Source: Bradyrhizobium viridifuturi (GTDB taxonomy: Bacteria; Pseudomonadota; Alphaproteobacteria; Rhizobiales; Xanthobacteraceae). From it: a stretch of 64,000 bases of DNA. Positions 47,588 through 56,252 of the stretch are shown here, piece by piece. Position 1 is the first letter of the stretch. Every line of letters begins with the position of its first letter. Both the position numbers and the translations under genes were made by a program. Where the stretch lies: the NCBI RefSeq assembly GCF_001238275.1, contig NZ_LGTB01000012.1:62001-126000 (forward strand). The letters run 5' to 3'. Below the pieces are notes generated by a model, which was not told where the DNA came from, searched no databases, and saw only the letters and a program-made list of their open reading frames with translations.

Positions 47588-48130
47588 CTAGCGAGCCTCG
47601 ATCGTGCTCATGTGCCGCACCCACTCCACGAGATAGAGGGACACCGAACCCAAAGTAAAGATCGTGACCAGGGCCATCAGGATCCAGTCGTACGGATGCG
47701 GCTCGAAGCCGAAGCCGAGCGAGGCCAGCACCAACGCCGCGAAGCCGACCTGCGCCACCGTGTTCAGCTTCGACACCATCAGCGGCTTCATCTCGACCGG
47801 CTTGTCGAACAACCATGACACAATCACGGCGGAGACGATCATGATGTCGCGCGACACCACGAGAATCACGATCCAGCGCGGCACTGCGCCCCAGATTCCG
47901 AGCGCGACATAGATCGACACCAGAAGCGCCTTGTCGGCGAGCGGGTCGAGCAGGGCGCCGAGCTCGCTCGTCATGTTGAAGCGCTTGGCGAGGAAACCGT
48001 CGACCGCGTCCGACACGCCTGCGATCACGAAGAGCGCAAATGCGATCTCCATCTGGCTGGACACGATGGCCCAGACGATCACCGGCACCAGGATGATGCG
48101 GCCGAGGGTAATGATGTTCGGAATGCTCAA
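47588..48130 (-). CDS. CDP-alcohol phosphatidyltransferase, PgsA-like
   Basis: 180 residues with about five helices. The family signature D-G-x2-A-K-R ... G-x3-D-x3-D is seen as SDAVDGFLAKRFN and GALLDPLADK (about residues 40-67). Members make phosphatidylglycerophosphate or related lipids; its size and MSIPNIITLGRI start fit the PgsA type, but cardiolipin or other head groups cannot be excluded. Divergent from purM. Confidence 0.85.
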   Translation of the reverse strand: MSIPNIITLGRIILVPVIVWAIVSSQMEIAFALFVIAGVSDAVDGFLAKRFNMTSELGALLDPLADKALLVSIYVALGIWGAVPRWIVILVVSRDIMIVSAVIVSWLFDKPVEMKPLMVSKLNTVAQVGFAALVLASLGFGFEPHPYDWILMALVTIFTLGSVSLYLVEWVRHMSTIEAR

Positions 48131-48290
48131 CTTGAATCGCTTCCCGGCTAGGAGCCTGATTTTACTCGATATCCGGCTCTTTTCAGCTGCCGCCTTGTGT
48201 TATCTACATAGTATCGCGGCAGCATCGCCGCGAGCCATTGCGCGGGGGCGGAATTCCTCGTAACCAGCCCCTGATCATCTGGAATTGGGC

Positions 48291-49363
48291 ATGACCGAGC
48301 GCAAAAACGGGCTCACTTACGCGGATTCGGGCGTCGATATCGACGCCGGCAATCGTCTGGTCGATCTGATCAAGCCGATGGTACGGGCCACCGCACGGCC
48401 CGGCGCGGACGCGAGATCGGCGGATTCGGCGGGCTGTTCGACCTCAAGGCTGCGGGCTTCAAGGATCCTGTGCTGGTGGCCGCGACCGATGGCGTCGGCA
48501 CCAAGCTGAAGATCGCGATCGAGACCGGCATCCATAGCGGCATCGGCATCGACCTGGTCGCGATGTCGGTCAATGACCTCGTCGTGCAGGGCGCGGAACC
48601 GCTGTTCTTCCTCGACTATTTCGCCTGCGGCAAGCTGCACCCGGAGGCCACCGCGCAGATCGTCGCTGGGATCGCCGAGGGCTGCCGCGAATCCGGCTGC
48701 GCGCTGATCGGTGGCGAGACCGCCGAGATGCCGGGCCTCTACAAGGATGGCGATTACGACCTCGGCGGCTTCGCGGTCGGCGCGGCCGAGCGCGGCACCC
48801 TGCTGCCGACCGGGGACATCGCGGCGGGCGACGCCGTGATCGGGCTTGCGTCCTCGGGCGTGCACTCCAACGGCTATTCGTTGGTGCGCAAGCTCGTCGA
48901 GCTGTCCGGCGTGGCCTATGACGCGCCGGCGCCGTTCGCGCCGGTCATGACGCTCGGTGCGGCGCTGCTGACGCCCACGAAGCTTTACGTGAAATCCTGC
49001 CTGCGCGCGATCCGCGACACCGGTGCGGTGAAGGGCCTCGCCCACATCACCGGCGGCGGCTTCACCGACAACATTCCGCGCGTGCTGCCGAAGCATCTCG
49101 GCGTCGGCATCGACCTGGCGCGGCTGCCGGTGCTGCCGGTGTTCAAATGGCTGGCCGAGCAGGGCGGCATCGCCGAGCTTGAGCTGCTGCGCACTTTCAA
49201 CTGCGGCATCGGCATGATCGCGATCGTCAAGGCCGATGCGGTCGATGCGGTGACCGAAGCCTTCACCGCCGGCGGCGAGACCGTGACGCTGCTCGGCGAG
49301 GTGATCGAGGCCAAGGGTGAGCATCGGGTGGTCTATAACGGTCATCTCGATCTCTCGCGATGA
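48291..49363 (+). CDS. purM: Phosphoribosylformylglycinamidine cyclo-ligase, frameshift near 48413
   Basis: Purine pathway step 5. The ATG at 48291 gives [20 protein letters not shown]. After RPGADA the frame turns into RSADSAGCS and stops, while the next frame reads [15 protein letters not shown] and [15 protein letters not shown], the PurM signature, and runs on to [13 protein letters not shown] and the stop. One lost base (GGAG to GAG) explains it; the 1073-base span is 2 mod 3. It overlaps purN by 4 bases. Confidence 0.94.
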
Positions 49364-50010
49364 AGCGCCGTACAGCCATCCTGATCTCCGGCCGCGGCTC
49401 CAACATGGCCGCGCTGATTGAGGCTGCGAAGGCTGCGGACTTTCCGGCCGAGATCGCGGTCGTGATCTCCAACCGCGCCGACGCGCCCGGGCTGGAGAAG
49501 GCCGCCGCGAGCGGCATTCCGACCGTCGTCATCGCAAGCAAGCCGTTCGGCAAGGATCGCGCCGGTTTCGAGGCGGTGCTGCAACAGGCACTCGACGACA
49601 ACAAGGTCGAGCTGATCTGCCTCGGCGGCTTCATGCGGCTGTTCACCGCCGACTTCGCCCGGCACTGGTATGGCCGGATGCTCAACATCCATCCCTCGCT
49701 GCTGCCGTGTTTTCCGGGCCTCGATCCGCACGGCCAGGCGCTGCGTGCAGGGGTCAAGCTGTCCGGCGCGACGGTGCATTTCGTGATCCCGGAGACCGAT
49801 GCCGGACCGATCGTGATGCAGGGTGCGGTCATGGTGGCTGACGACGACACGCCCGAGACGCTCGCCGCACGCGTGATCACCATCGAGCACCGCATCTATC
49901 CGGAGGCGCTGCGGCTTTTGGCGAGCGGCCGGCTCAAGCTCGACGGCGATCGCTGCAGCACGGAAGGCAGCACTGCAACCGACGGAACGCTGATCGCGCC
50001 GGCGCCCTAG
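49360..50010 (+). CDS. purN: Phosphoribosylglycinamide formyltransferase 1
   Basis: 216 residues. [14 protein letters not shown], then [10 protein letters not shown] and the catalytic block [20 protein letters not shown] with Asn-His, and [11 protein letters not shown]. It transfers formyl from formyl-THF to GAR. Translationally coupled to purM (ATGA). A GC-rich C-terminal tail follows the core. Confidence 0.96.
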   Translation: MKRRTAILISGRGSNMAALIEAAKAADFPAEIAVVISNRADAPGLEKAAASGIPTVVIASKPFGKDRAGFEAVLQQALDDNKVELICLGGFMRLFTADFARHWYGRMLNIHPSLLPCFPGLDPHGQALRAGVKLSGATVHFVIPETDAGPIVMQGAVMVADDDTPETLAARVITIEHRIYPEALRLLASGRLKLDGDRCSTEGSTATDGTLIAPAP

Positions 50011-50033
50011 TCTACGCTCGTGCCGCTGGAAAA

Positions 50034-50058
50034 TCCCCCGGGTGATGCGGCCGGGGGA
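50034..50058. terminator. Bidirectional hairpin between purN and cspA
   Basis: TCCCCCGG and CCGGGGGA with a 9-base loop between converging genes. Confidence 0.65.
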
Positions 50059-50090
50059 GGCATCAGGATGAATTCCGCCGACAGACGCGT

Positions 50091-50294
50091 TCAGTGAACC
50101 TTGAGGTTCTCTGCCGACGCCTTGCCGCGGTTCTCCACCAGCTCGTACTCGACGGTCTGGTTCTCGTTGAGTGTGCTGAGGCCTGCGCGTTCGACCGCCG
50201 AGATGTGGACGAACACATCCTTGTCGCCGACGGCCGGCTTGATGAACCCGTAACCTTTGGTCGGGTTGAACCATTTGACGGTACCCTTCGGCAT
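50091..50294 (-). CDS. cspA: Cold-shock domain protein
   Basis: 67 residues. RNP-1 is visible as KGYGFIKP and RNP-2 as DVFVHISAVE, within GTVKWFNPTKG. It binds single-stranded RNA/DNA. GGGAGAGA precedes the ATG. The region upstream contains a 15-bp tandem array (50386-50475), probably within its leader or promoter region. Confidence 0.96.
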   Translation of the reverse strand: MPKGTVKWFNPTKGYGFIKPAVGDKDVFVHISAVERAGLSTLNENQTVEYELVENRGKASAENLKVH

Positions 50295-50650
50295 CGTCTC
50301 TCTCCCAGTCTAGACATAAAAAAGACGCGGCCACGTTTTCCACGTGCCACGCCACAAGCGCGCTTTCCGCTGTCTGTTCAATTCCCGGGTCTTCAGATCC
50401 AAAGTCTTCAAGTCCGAAGTTTCGCCTGTCGAAGCCTTGTACGTCGAAGGCTTGTGTATTGAAGCCTTGGATATCAACGTCGTGAAACGCACAGTCGAAC
50501 GGCCGCAATCCGATTGTGAAGGGATTGCAACACGAAAATTGCGCCTTAGCAAGCGCGGTGGTTTTGCCTGACGCAACCTCAGCCTGTGCCGATCGAACTC
50601 AAGGGCCAGCTATTCGGCCATTGGCCGACGGTCGGATGGAACCCGGTGCG
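50295..50650. other. cspA upstream region and gap to rnd
   Basis: 356 bases with no convincing gene. The rnd stop is at 50651. The cspA promoter and leader must lie here, along with the 90-bp array. The frame that runs through the array continues across cspA and antisense to purN, so it is not a credible gene. Confidence 0.5.
50386..50475. repeat. Six tandem 15-bp units upstream of cspA
   Basis: Units start exactly at 50386, 50401, 50416, 50431, 50446 and 50461 with no slippage. Plus-strand units are CGGGTCTTCAGATCC, AAAGTCTTCAAGTCC, GAAGTTTCGCCTGTC, GAAGCCTTGTACGTC, GAAGGCTTGTGTATT and GAAGCCTTGGATATC. The first two and the last three are closest to each other. On the minus strand they read as pentapeptides with Phe at the end of most units (DIQGF, NTQAF, DVQGF, DRRNF, GLEDF). 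Function unknown; it lies 92-181 bases before the cspA start. Confidence 0.8.
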
Positions 50651-51799
50651 CTAGCCCCGATCCACCCGCACCACGCGGCCCTTGTCGATCGCGAGCGCGA
50701 GCTGGCCGTGCTTGAGCTTGAGTGCCGCCTCGCCGAACAATTCGCGCCGCCAGCCGTGCAGGGCGCCGACCTCGGCCTGATCGTTGGCTGCGATCTGCTC
50801 GAGATCGTCGACGGTGGCGATCACCTTGCTGGCGACGCCGTGGCGCTCCGAGGTCATGCGCAGCAGCACCTTGAGCAGTTCGACGGTGGCCGCGCCGTTG
50901 GAATTGTTTCTCGGCTTTTCCAGCTTGGGCAGCGTCGCCTGGTCGCGGGCCAGCCCGCGCTGCACCGCGGCGATGATGTCGGCGCCCCATTTCGAGCGCT
51001 CGAAGCCCTTCGGCAGCGAGCGCAGGTTGCCGAGCTTCTCCAGCGAGGTCGGCGCATGGGTGGCGATGTCGCCGACCGCATCGTCCTTGAGCACGCGGGA
51101 ACGCGGCACGTCGCGGCTCTGCGCCTCCTGCTCGCGCCAGGCCGCGACCTCGATCAGCACCGCGAGCTCGCGCGGCTTGCGCACGCGGGTCTTGAGCCGC
51201 TCCCAGGCACGCTCGGGATGGAAGTCGTAGGTTTTCGGCGAGGTCAGGATCTCCATCTCCTCGCTGACCCAGTCGCTGCGGTCGCGCTTGCGCAAATCGG
51301 CATCGAGCGCTGCGAACACTTCGCGCAGATGGGTGACGTCGGAGACCGCGTAATGCAGCTGCTCCTCGCTCAGCGGACGGCGCGACCAGTCGGTGAAGCG
51401 ATGGGTCTTGTCGGGGCGGTGGCCGGTGACGCGATCGACCAGCTGGTCATAGGCGATGCTGTCGCCATAGCCGAGCACCATGGCCGCGACCTGGGTGTCG
51501 AAAATCGGATGCGGGATCGTGCCGGACAGGTGCCAGACGATTTCGATGTCCTGTCGCGCGGCGTGGAAAACCTTCAGCACGGCCTCGTTCGACATCAGTT
51601 CGAAGAACGGCTTGAGGTCGATGCCGGGCGCCAGTGCGTCGACCACGACGGCTTCATCCGCACTTGCCATCTGCACGACGCAGAGCAGGGGATAGTAGGT
51701 CGTCTCCCGCAGGAACTCGGTGTCGACGGTGATGACCTTGTGTTGGGCGAGCCGATCACAGGCGGCGGCGAGGTCGGAGGTCGTGCTAATCAGATCCAT
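50651..51799 (-). CDS. rnd: Ribonuclease D
   Basis: 382 residues from the ATG at 51799 ([10 protein letters not shown]); the open frame extends 81 codons further, but that part has no family features. The DEDD exonuclease domain shows [15 protein letters not shown] (DxE), [10 protein letters not shown] and [10 protein letters not shown] (YxxxD). An HRDC domain follows (about 210-290). It trims tRNA and other RNA 3' ends. Confidence 0.94.
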   Translation of the reverse strand: MDLISTTSDLAAACDRLAQHKVITVDTEFLRETTYYPLLCVVQMASADEAVVVDALAPGIDLKPFFELMSNEAVLKVFHAARQDIEIVWHLSGTIPHPIFDTQVAAMVLGYGDSIAYDQLVDRVTGHRPDKTHRFTDWSRRPLSEEQLHYAVSDVTHLREVFAALDADLRKRDRSDWVSEEMEILTSPKTYDFHPERAWERLKTRVRKPRELAVLIEVAAWREQEAQSRDVPRSRVLKDDAVGDIATHAPTSLEKLGNLRSLPKGFERSKWGADIIAAVQRGLARDQATLPKLEKPRNNSNGAATVELLKVLLRMTSERHGVASKVIATVDDLEQIAANDQAEVGALHGWRRELFGEAALKLKHGQLALAIDKGRVVRVDRG

Positions 51800-52045
51800 G
51801 AACTGTCCATGACGGCTTGACCACACGCGTTCTGCCGAAAGGGCAGCTATGTCAAGGGTCTTGCAGGGATTTTGGCCCTGCACGGGGTGAGGGACAGGGC
51901 TTTTTTGAATTGATTGGACGTGATTCGAGGGGGTTTTCGGCCTGATCCTGCCGCGAATTCGTCCGTCGTCCTGGCGAAAGCCAGGCAAACTTAGGAGGCC
52001 GAGAGGCCCCGCGTTCTCGCGACACGGGATCGGCGCCATCAAGAC

Positions 52046-52792
52046 CTAACGCAGCCGGGCCTCGATATCGCGGATCGCCTGACGCAGTGGGCCGTGGCAG
52101 CGCGCGATCCCGTCCGCAGCGGTCAGCGCCTTGGTCATCCAGATGACCGAGGCGCAGCCGATCACCTGCCTGTCGCGGCGGATCGGCATCGCGATGGTGC
52201 CGGTGTGAGGCCAGATCCGGCCACCCTGGCGCACCGCATAGCCCCGGCGGCGGACGCGCAGGAGCTGCTTCTCGGTGGCGGCGCGATCCGTGAGCTCGCC
52301 TGACGTCTCCAGCAGATCGAGCAGCAGGGCGCGCTCGCGCGCTGCGGTGAATGCGAGGTAGGCGAGACCCGCGGAGCTCGCGAGCAGGGGAATGCGCACG
52401 CCAACCATGCTGCGATCGATCGACATCGGCGCGAAGCGATGGGTGGATTCGCGCACCACCATTCGCACGCCTTCGAGCGTCGTAACGTCACTCGGCCAGA
52501 GGATCTTGCGCGTGAGATCGAAGATCACGGGCGCCGCCGCGGCCCCGAGCCATTGCTCGTCCTCGAACCCGTCCGAGAGCTCGCGCACTTTCAGGAGTAA
52601 CGTGAACCGGTCATCGGACCGGCTCTGCATGATGTAGCCGGTGTCGATCAGGGTTTTCAGCGAGCGATAGACCGTGGCCCGCGGCAGGCCGGTTTCCCGC
52701 GCCAGGGTCAGCGCGGTGGCGGATGCGTGGCGGTTCAGCGCGGCGAGCACGGCAAGGCCACGGCCGAGCGCGCGGATCGGTTTGACGTCCAT
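52046..52792 (-). CDS. IclR-family regulator of the adjacent aromatic operon
   Basis: 248 residues. The winged helix reads ALTLARETGLPRATVYRSL, DTGYIMQ, and the ligand domain contains MSIDRSMVGVRIPLLASSAG and TIAMPIRRDRQVIGC. It is divergent from the monooxygenase gene with an 88-base gap containing a perfect dyad 3 bases from its own start. The similarity in arrangement to MhpR (IclR activator of the mhp operon) suggests activation by a phenolic acid; this is inference. Confidence 0.9.
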   Translation of the reverse strand: MDVKPIRALGRGLAVLAALNRHASATALTLARETGLPRATVYRSLKTLIDTGYIMQSRSDDRFTLLLKVRELSDGFEDEQWLGAAAAPVIFDLTRKILWPSDVTTLEGVRMVVRESTHRFAPMSIDRSMVGVRIPLLASSAGLAYLAFTAARERALLLDLLETSGELTDRAATEKQLLRVRRRGYAVRQGGRIWPHTGTIAMPIRRDRQVIGCASVIWMTKALTAADGIARCHGPLRQAIRDIEARLR

Positions 52793-52795
52793 CGA

Positions 52796-52812
52796 TGTTC
52801 ACCTGGTGAACA
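52796..52812. promoter_or_regulatory. IclR operator candidate
   Basis: TGTTCAC-CTG-GTGAACA, a perfect 7-bp dyad with a 3-bp centre in the divergent IclR/monooxygenase gap, about 70 bases before the monooxygenase ATG and 3 bases before the regulator's ATG. Position allows both autorepression and activation of the operon. Confidence 0.7.
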
Positions 52813-52880
52813 GAATTGCCATCGTCGTTGCACGGCTCACGACCGGCTGGCAAGCCTTATCGCAACGGAAAGGGAAACGC

Positions 52881-54374
52881 ATGGACGGGCCGCAACGCGC
52901 GGAAGGGCTTTATGACGTCGCCATCATCGGGCTGGGCCCGGTCGGCGCCACGCTCGCCAATCTGCTGGCGGTTGACGGGCTCAGTGTGATCGCGCTCGAG
53001 CGCGAAGCCGAACCCTATGCGCTGCCCCGCGCCGTGCACTTCGACGACGAGGTGATGCGGGTGTTCCAGACTATTGGTCTGGCGGACGAGATATTGCCGT
53101 TCACCCACGTCTCCCCCGGCATGCATTTCGTCGATGGTGACGGGCGCCTTTTCCTCGACTGGTCGCGGCCGCTGGAGATCGGTCCGAACGGATGGAACAT
53201 CAGCTATCGCTTCCACCAGCCCGAACTCGAGCGCGTGCTGCGGGCTGGCGCGCGGGCGCATGCATCCGTCAACATCCGCTTGCGCGCCGACGCCTTTGCG
53301 ATCGATCAACGCAGCGATCACGTCGCGATCCGCTTTGAAAGCGTCGCCAATGGCAAGCTCGAGGAGGCGCGGGCGCGCTACGTCGTGGGTTGCGACGGCG
53401 CGCGCTCACTGGTCCGCCGGCTGATCGGTTCGGAGATGGACGATCTCGGCTTTCACGAGCCCTGGCTGGTGATCGACGCGATCCTGAAGCGGCCGATGCC
53501 GGAGCTCGGCGACTACAGCGTTCAGTTTTGCGACGCGCGCCGTCCAGCGACCTATGTCCGCAGCGTCGGCAATCGCCGACGTTGGGAAATCGCGATCATG
53601 CCGGATGACGATGCGCGGCGGATCACCGATCCGGAAAATGTCTGGAAGCTATTGGCGCGCTGGATCACTCCCGATGACGCCGACCTGGAGCGCGCGGCGG
53701 CCTACAGTTTTCATTCGGTCATTGCTTCGACCTGGCGCCGCGAGCGGTTGTTGATCGCCGGTGATGCCGCGCACCAGACCCCGCCGTTTCTCGGGCAGGG
53801 GATGTGCGCCGGCATTCGCGATGTGGCCAATCTGGCCTGGAAGCTCGGGCGGGTGATCCGTGGCGAGGCGAACAATGCCTTGCTGAACAGCTACCAGACT
53901 GAACGCCACCCGCACGTTCGCGAGTATGTCGAGCTTGCGGTCCGGCTCGGAAGCCTGATCAACGCGACGCGCAGCGAGGATCGGGAGGCGGACGCAGAAC
54001 CACGACGGATGGCGACCATCAAGCCGCGGCTCGGACCGGGCCTGTTCCGGCGCGAGTGCGCCATTGCGGGCACGCCGGTCCCGCAGCCGATGCTCTCGAC
54101 CGGACGCCGGCTCGACGATCACGTCGGATATCGGATTGCCGTGTTAGCGCGGCCGGACTTTCTGGATGGACTTGATCACGCGGCCCGCGACCGCTGCAGC
54201 CGGCGCGGCATCACCCTGGTCGCAGATGGCCAGGGTCCGCTTAGCGATTGGCTCGACAGCATCGGGGCGCATGCAGCGCTGGTTCGGCCGGATCGATACA
54301 TTGTTGGTTTGGCGGAGACCCCGCAGCAATTGTCGGCGCTGGTCGACAGCATGAGCCAGGAGGATTTTGGATGA
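52881..54374 (+). CDS. FAD-dependent aromatic monooxygenase, MhpA-like
   Basis: 497 residues from the ATG at 52881, which has AAGGGA upstream; the open frame extends further but across the operator. FAD fold GLGPVG at 17-22, the DG-type VVGCDGARS near 170, and GDAAHQTPPFLGQGMCAG near 292-309. These are the three motifs of group A phenolic hydroxylases such as 3-(3-hydroxyphenyl)propionate hydroxylase, which add an ortho hydroxyl using NAD(P)H and O2. It is first in a four-gene operon; the substrate is not proven. Stop overlaps the next ATG by 4 bases. Confidence 0.87.
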   Translation: MDGPQRAEGLYDVAIIGLGPVGATLANLLAVDGLSVIALEREAEPYALPRAVHFDDEVMRVFQTIGLADEILPFTHVSPGMHFVDGDGRLFLDWSRPLEIGPNGWNISYRFHQPELERVLRAGARAHASVNIRLRADAFAIDQRSDHVAIRFESVANGKLEEARARYVVGCDGARSLVRRLIGSEMDDLGFHEPWLVIDAILKRPMPELGDYSVQFCDARRPATYVRSVGNRRRWEIAIMPDDDARRITDPENVWKLLARWITPDDADLERAAAYSFHSVIASTWRRERLLIAGDAAHQTPPFLGQGMCAGIRDVANLAWKLGRVIRGEANNALLNSYQTERHPHVREYVELAVRLGSLINATRSEDREADAEPRRMATIKPRLGPGLFRRECAIAGTPVPQPMLSTGRRLDDHVGYRIAVLARPDFLDGLDHAARDRCSRRGITLVADGQGPLSDWLDSIGAHAALVRPDRYIVGLAETPQQLSALVDSMSQEDFG

Positions 54375-55225
54375 AACTCGCGTCGTTCTCGACCGCCGAT
54401 GGAGGCGGCTATGGCTGCGTTGTCGGTGACGGCATCGTCACGCTGTCGACGGCATTTGGCGACCGCGCGCCGACCCTGCGCGATCTCCTCGCAGGCGGAT
54501 TGCTTGGCGAGGCCGCTGCACTTGCAAAGGCATCGACGCCGGACCTTGCTTTGAGCGACGTCGCCTTCGAACCGGTCATCCCCAATCCCGACAAGATCAT
54601 CTGCGTCGGCCTCAACTACCGCGACCACGTCGCCGAGACCGGCCGCACGGTCACGGACAAGCCGGCGCTGTTCGCGCGCTACGCCGGCAGCCAGATCGGC
54701 CATCTTGCGCCGCTGGTGAAGCCCAGGGCCTCCGACGAGTTCGACTACGAGGGCGAACTCGCCGTTATCATCGGCAGGGGCGGGCGGCACATCGCGCCGC
54801 ATGCGGCGCTGGCGCATGTCGCGGGCTATGCCTGCTACAACGAGGGCAGCATCCGCGACTGGCAGCGTCACACCAGCCAGTTCCTCTCCGGCAAGACCTT
54901 CGCGGGCACCGGCGCATTCGGGCCGTGGATGGTGACAAGCGACGAGATCGCCGATCCCTCTAAGCTCAAGCTGGAGACGCGGATCAACGGGCAGGTGGTG
55001 CAGCACACCACGACGGATCTCCTGATCACCGATATCCCGCATTTGATCGCCTACATCTCGACCATCCTGCCGCTGGTGCCCGGCGACGTGATCGTGTCTG
55101 GCACGCCGGGCGGTGTCGGCGCCAAGCGCAACCCGCCGCTCTGGATGAGGCCCGGCGACGTCGCCGAGGTCGAAATCTCGGGGATCGGCGTGCTGCGCAA
55201 TCCGGTGGTGGCGGAAGCGATGTGA
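54371..55225 (+). CDS. Fumarylacetoacetate-hydrolase-family enzyme
   Basis: 284 residues from the ATG at 54371. The FAH fold shows CVGLNYRDHVAETGR, FDYEGELAVIIGRGG (metal-binding Glu pair), NEGSIRDWQRHTSQF and GTPGGVGAKRNPP with GDVAEVEISGIG. Family members cleave C-C bonds of diketo acids, hydrate or decarboxylate ring-fission products. Between a hydroxylase and an extradiol dioxygenase it likely processes the ring-cleavage product, in place of a separate MhpC/MhpD pair. Confidence 0.87.
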   Translation: MKLASFSTADGGGYGCVVGDGIVTLSTAFGDRAPTLRDLLAGGLLGEAAALAKASTPDLALSDVAFEPVIPNPDKIICVGLNYRDHVAETGRTVTDKPALFARYAGSQIGHLAPLVKPRASDEFDYEGELAVIIGRGGRHIAPHAALAHVAGYACYNEGSIRDWQRHTSQFLSGKTFAGTGAFGPWMVTSDEIADPSKLKLETRINGQVVQHTTTDLLITDIPHLIAYISTILPLVPGDVIVSGTPGGVGAKRNPPLWMRPGDVAEVEISGIGVLRNPVVAEAM

Positions 55226-55237
55226 CGGGAGGGAGCC

Positions 55238-56236
55238 ATGGAAACTGCATCGGAAATCAACGCGCTCGGCTATATCGGCATCCAGTCGCAGCGGCTCGAG
55301 GACTGGTCCGGCTTCGCGACCAGGCTGCTCGGCATGCACCCGGTCGATCGTGGCGGCGGCACGCGTGCCTTCCGGATGGACGACCGGAAGCAGCGCCTGG
55401 TGGTGAGCGATCGCGACGGCGACGATGCCGGCTTCTTCGGATGGGAGGTCGCTGATGCCGCCGCGCTTGAACGGCTGGCGGCACGGCTGGAGCGGCACGG
55501 CACCGCGGTTCATCGCGGCACCCGTCAGCTCGCGGACGAACGGCACGTCGCCTATCTGATCAGCTTTCGCGACCCCGCCGGCAATCCGATGGAGGTTTTC
55601 CACGGCCCTGCGATCGCGGACACGCCGTTCGCGCCGGCGCGGCCCATCTCGGGATTCAAGACCGGGCCGCTCGGCATGGGCCATGTCGTGCTGAATGTCG
55701 AGGACGTCGAACCGCTGTTGCCGTTCTATCGCGATCTGCTCGGCTTCAGGGTCAGCGACTACGGGCTGACGCCGTACAAACTGTATTTCTTCCACGTCAA
55801 CGGCCGTCACCACAGCTTTGCGATGGTCGGCTCAGGCCGGCGCGGGCTGCATCACTTCATGGTCGAACTCTACAGCCTCGACGACGTCGGACAGGGCTAC
55901 GATCTGGCGCAACTCGACGAGGGCCGGGTCGCCTTCACGCTCGGCCGGCACACCAACGATTTCGTGACCTCGTTCTACGCCACGACGCCCTCTGGCTTCT
56001 TCGTCGAATATGGCTGGGGCGGCCGCGTCATCGATCCCGCCACCTGGCAGCCGCACGAGACCTTCGACGGCCCAAGCTTCTGGGGCCACGACCGGCTCTA
56101 CATGGAGCCGGAGAGCCGCGCGCGTCTGCGCGAGATGCGGCTGTCGGCCGCCGCGCGCGGCGTGCGCGCGCCGGTGCCGGATTGTCCGTGGCTCGACGCG
56201 GTGACCGGGCGCGGCACATCAGTCCAGAAAACATAA
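55238..56236 (+). CDS. Type I extradiol ring-cleavage dioxygenase (VOC superfamily)
   Basis: 332 residues: two VOC domains, the N-terminal one degenerate (about 10-130). The catalytic C-terminal domain (about 145-290) has GMGHVVLNVEDVE (first His), GLHHFMVELYS (second His) and GFFVEYGWGG (Glu), the 2-His-1-carboxylate Fe(II) triad of BphC-like enzymes. It opens catechol-type rings meta to the hydroxyls. It starts 12 bases after the FAH gene. Confidence 0.88.
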   Translation: METASEINALGYIGIQSQRLEDWSGFATRLLGMHPVDRGGGTRAFRMDDRKQRLVVSDRDGDDAGFFGWEVADAAALERLAARLERHGTAVHRGTRQLADERHVAYLISFRDPAGNPMEVFHGPAIADTPFAPARPISGFKTGPLGMGHVVLNVEDVEPLLPFYRDLLGFRVSDYGLTPYKLYFFHVNGRHHSFAMVGSGRRGLHHFMVELYSLDDVGQGYDLAQLDEGRVAFTLGRHTNDFVTSFYATTPSGFFVEYGWGGRVIDPATWQPHETFDGPSFWGHDRLYMEPESRARLREMRLSAAARGVRAPVPDCPWLDAVTGRGTSVQKT

Positions 56237-56252
56237 GACAGGGGAGGCACTG

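Noticed and set aside
50386..50475. CRISPR array
   Set aside because: Period of 15 bases, no spacers, no cas genes.
49342..50508. 388-codon minus frame running from the 15-bp array through cspA and purN
   Set aside because: Overlaps cspA out of frame and is antisense to purN; no start signal.
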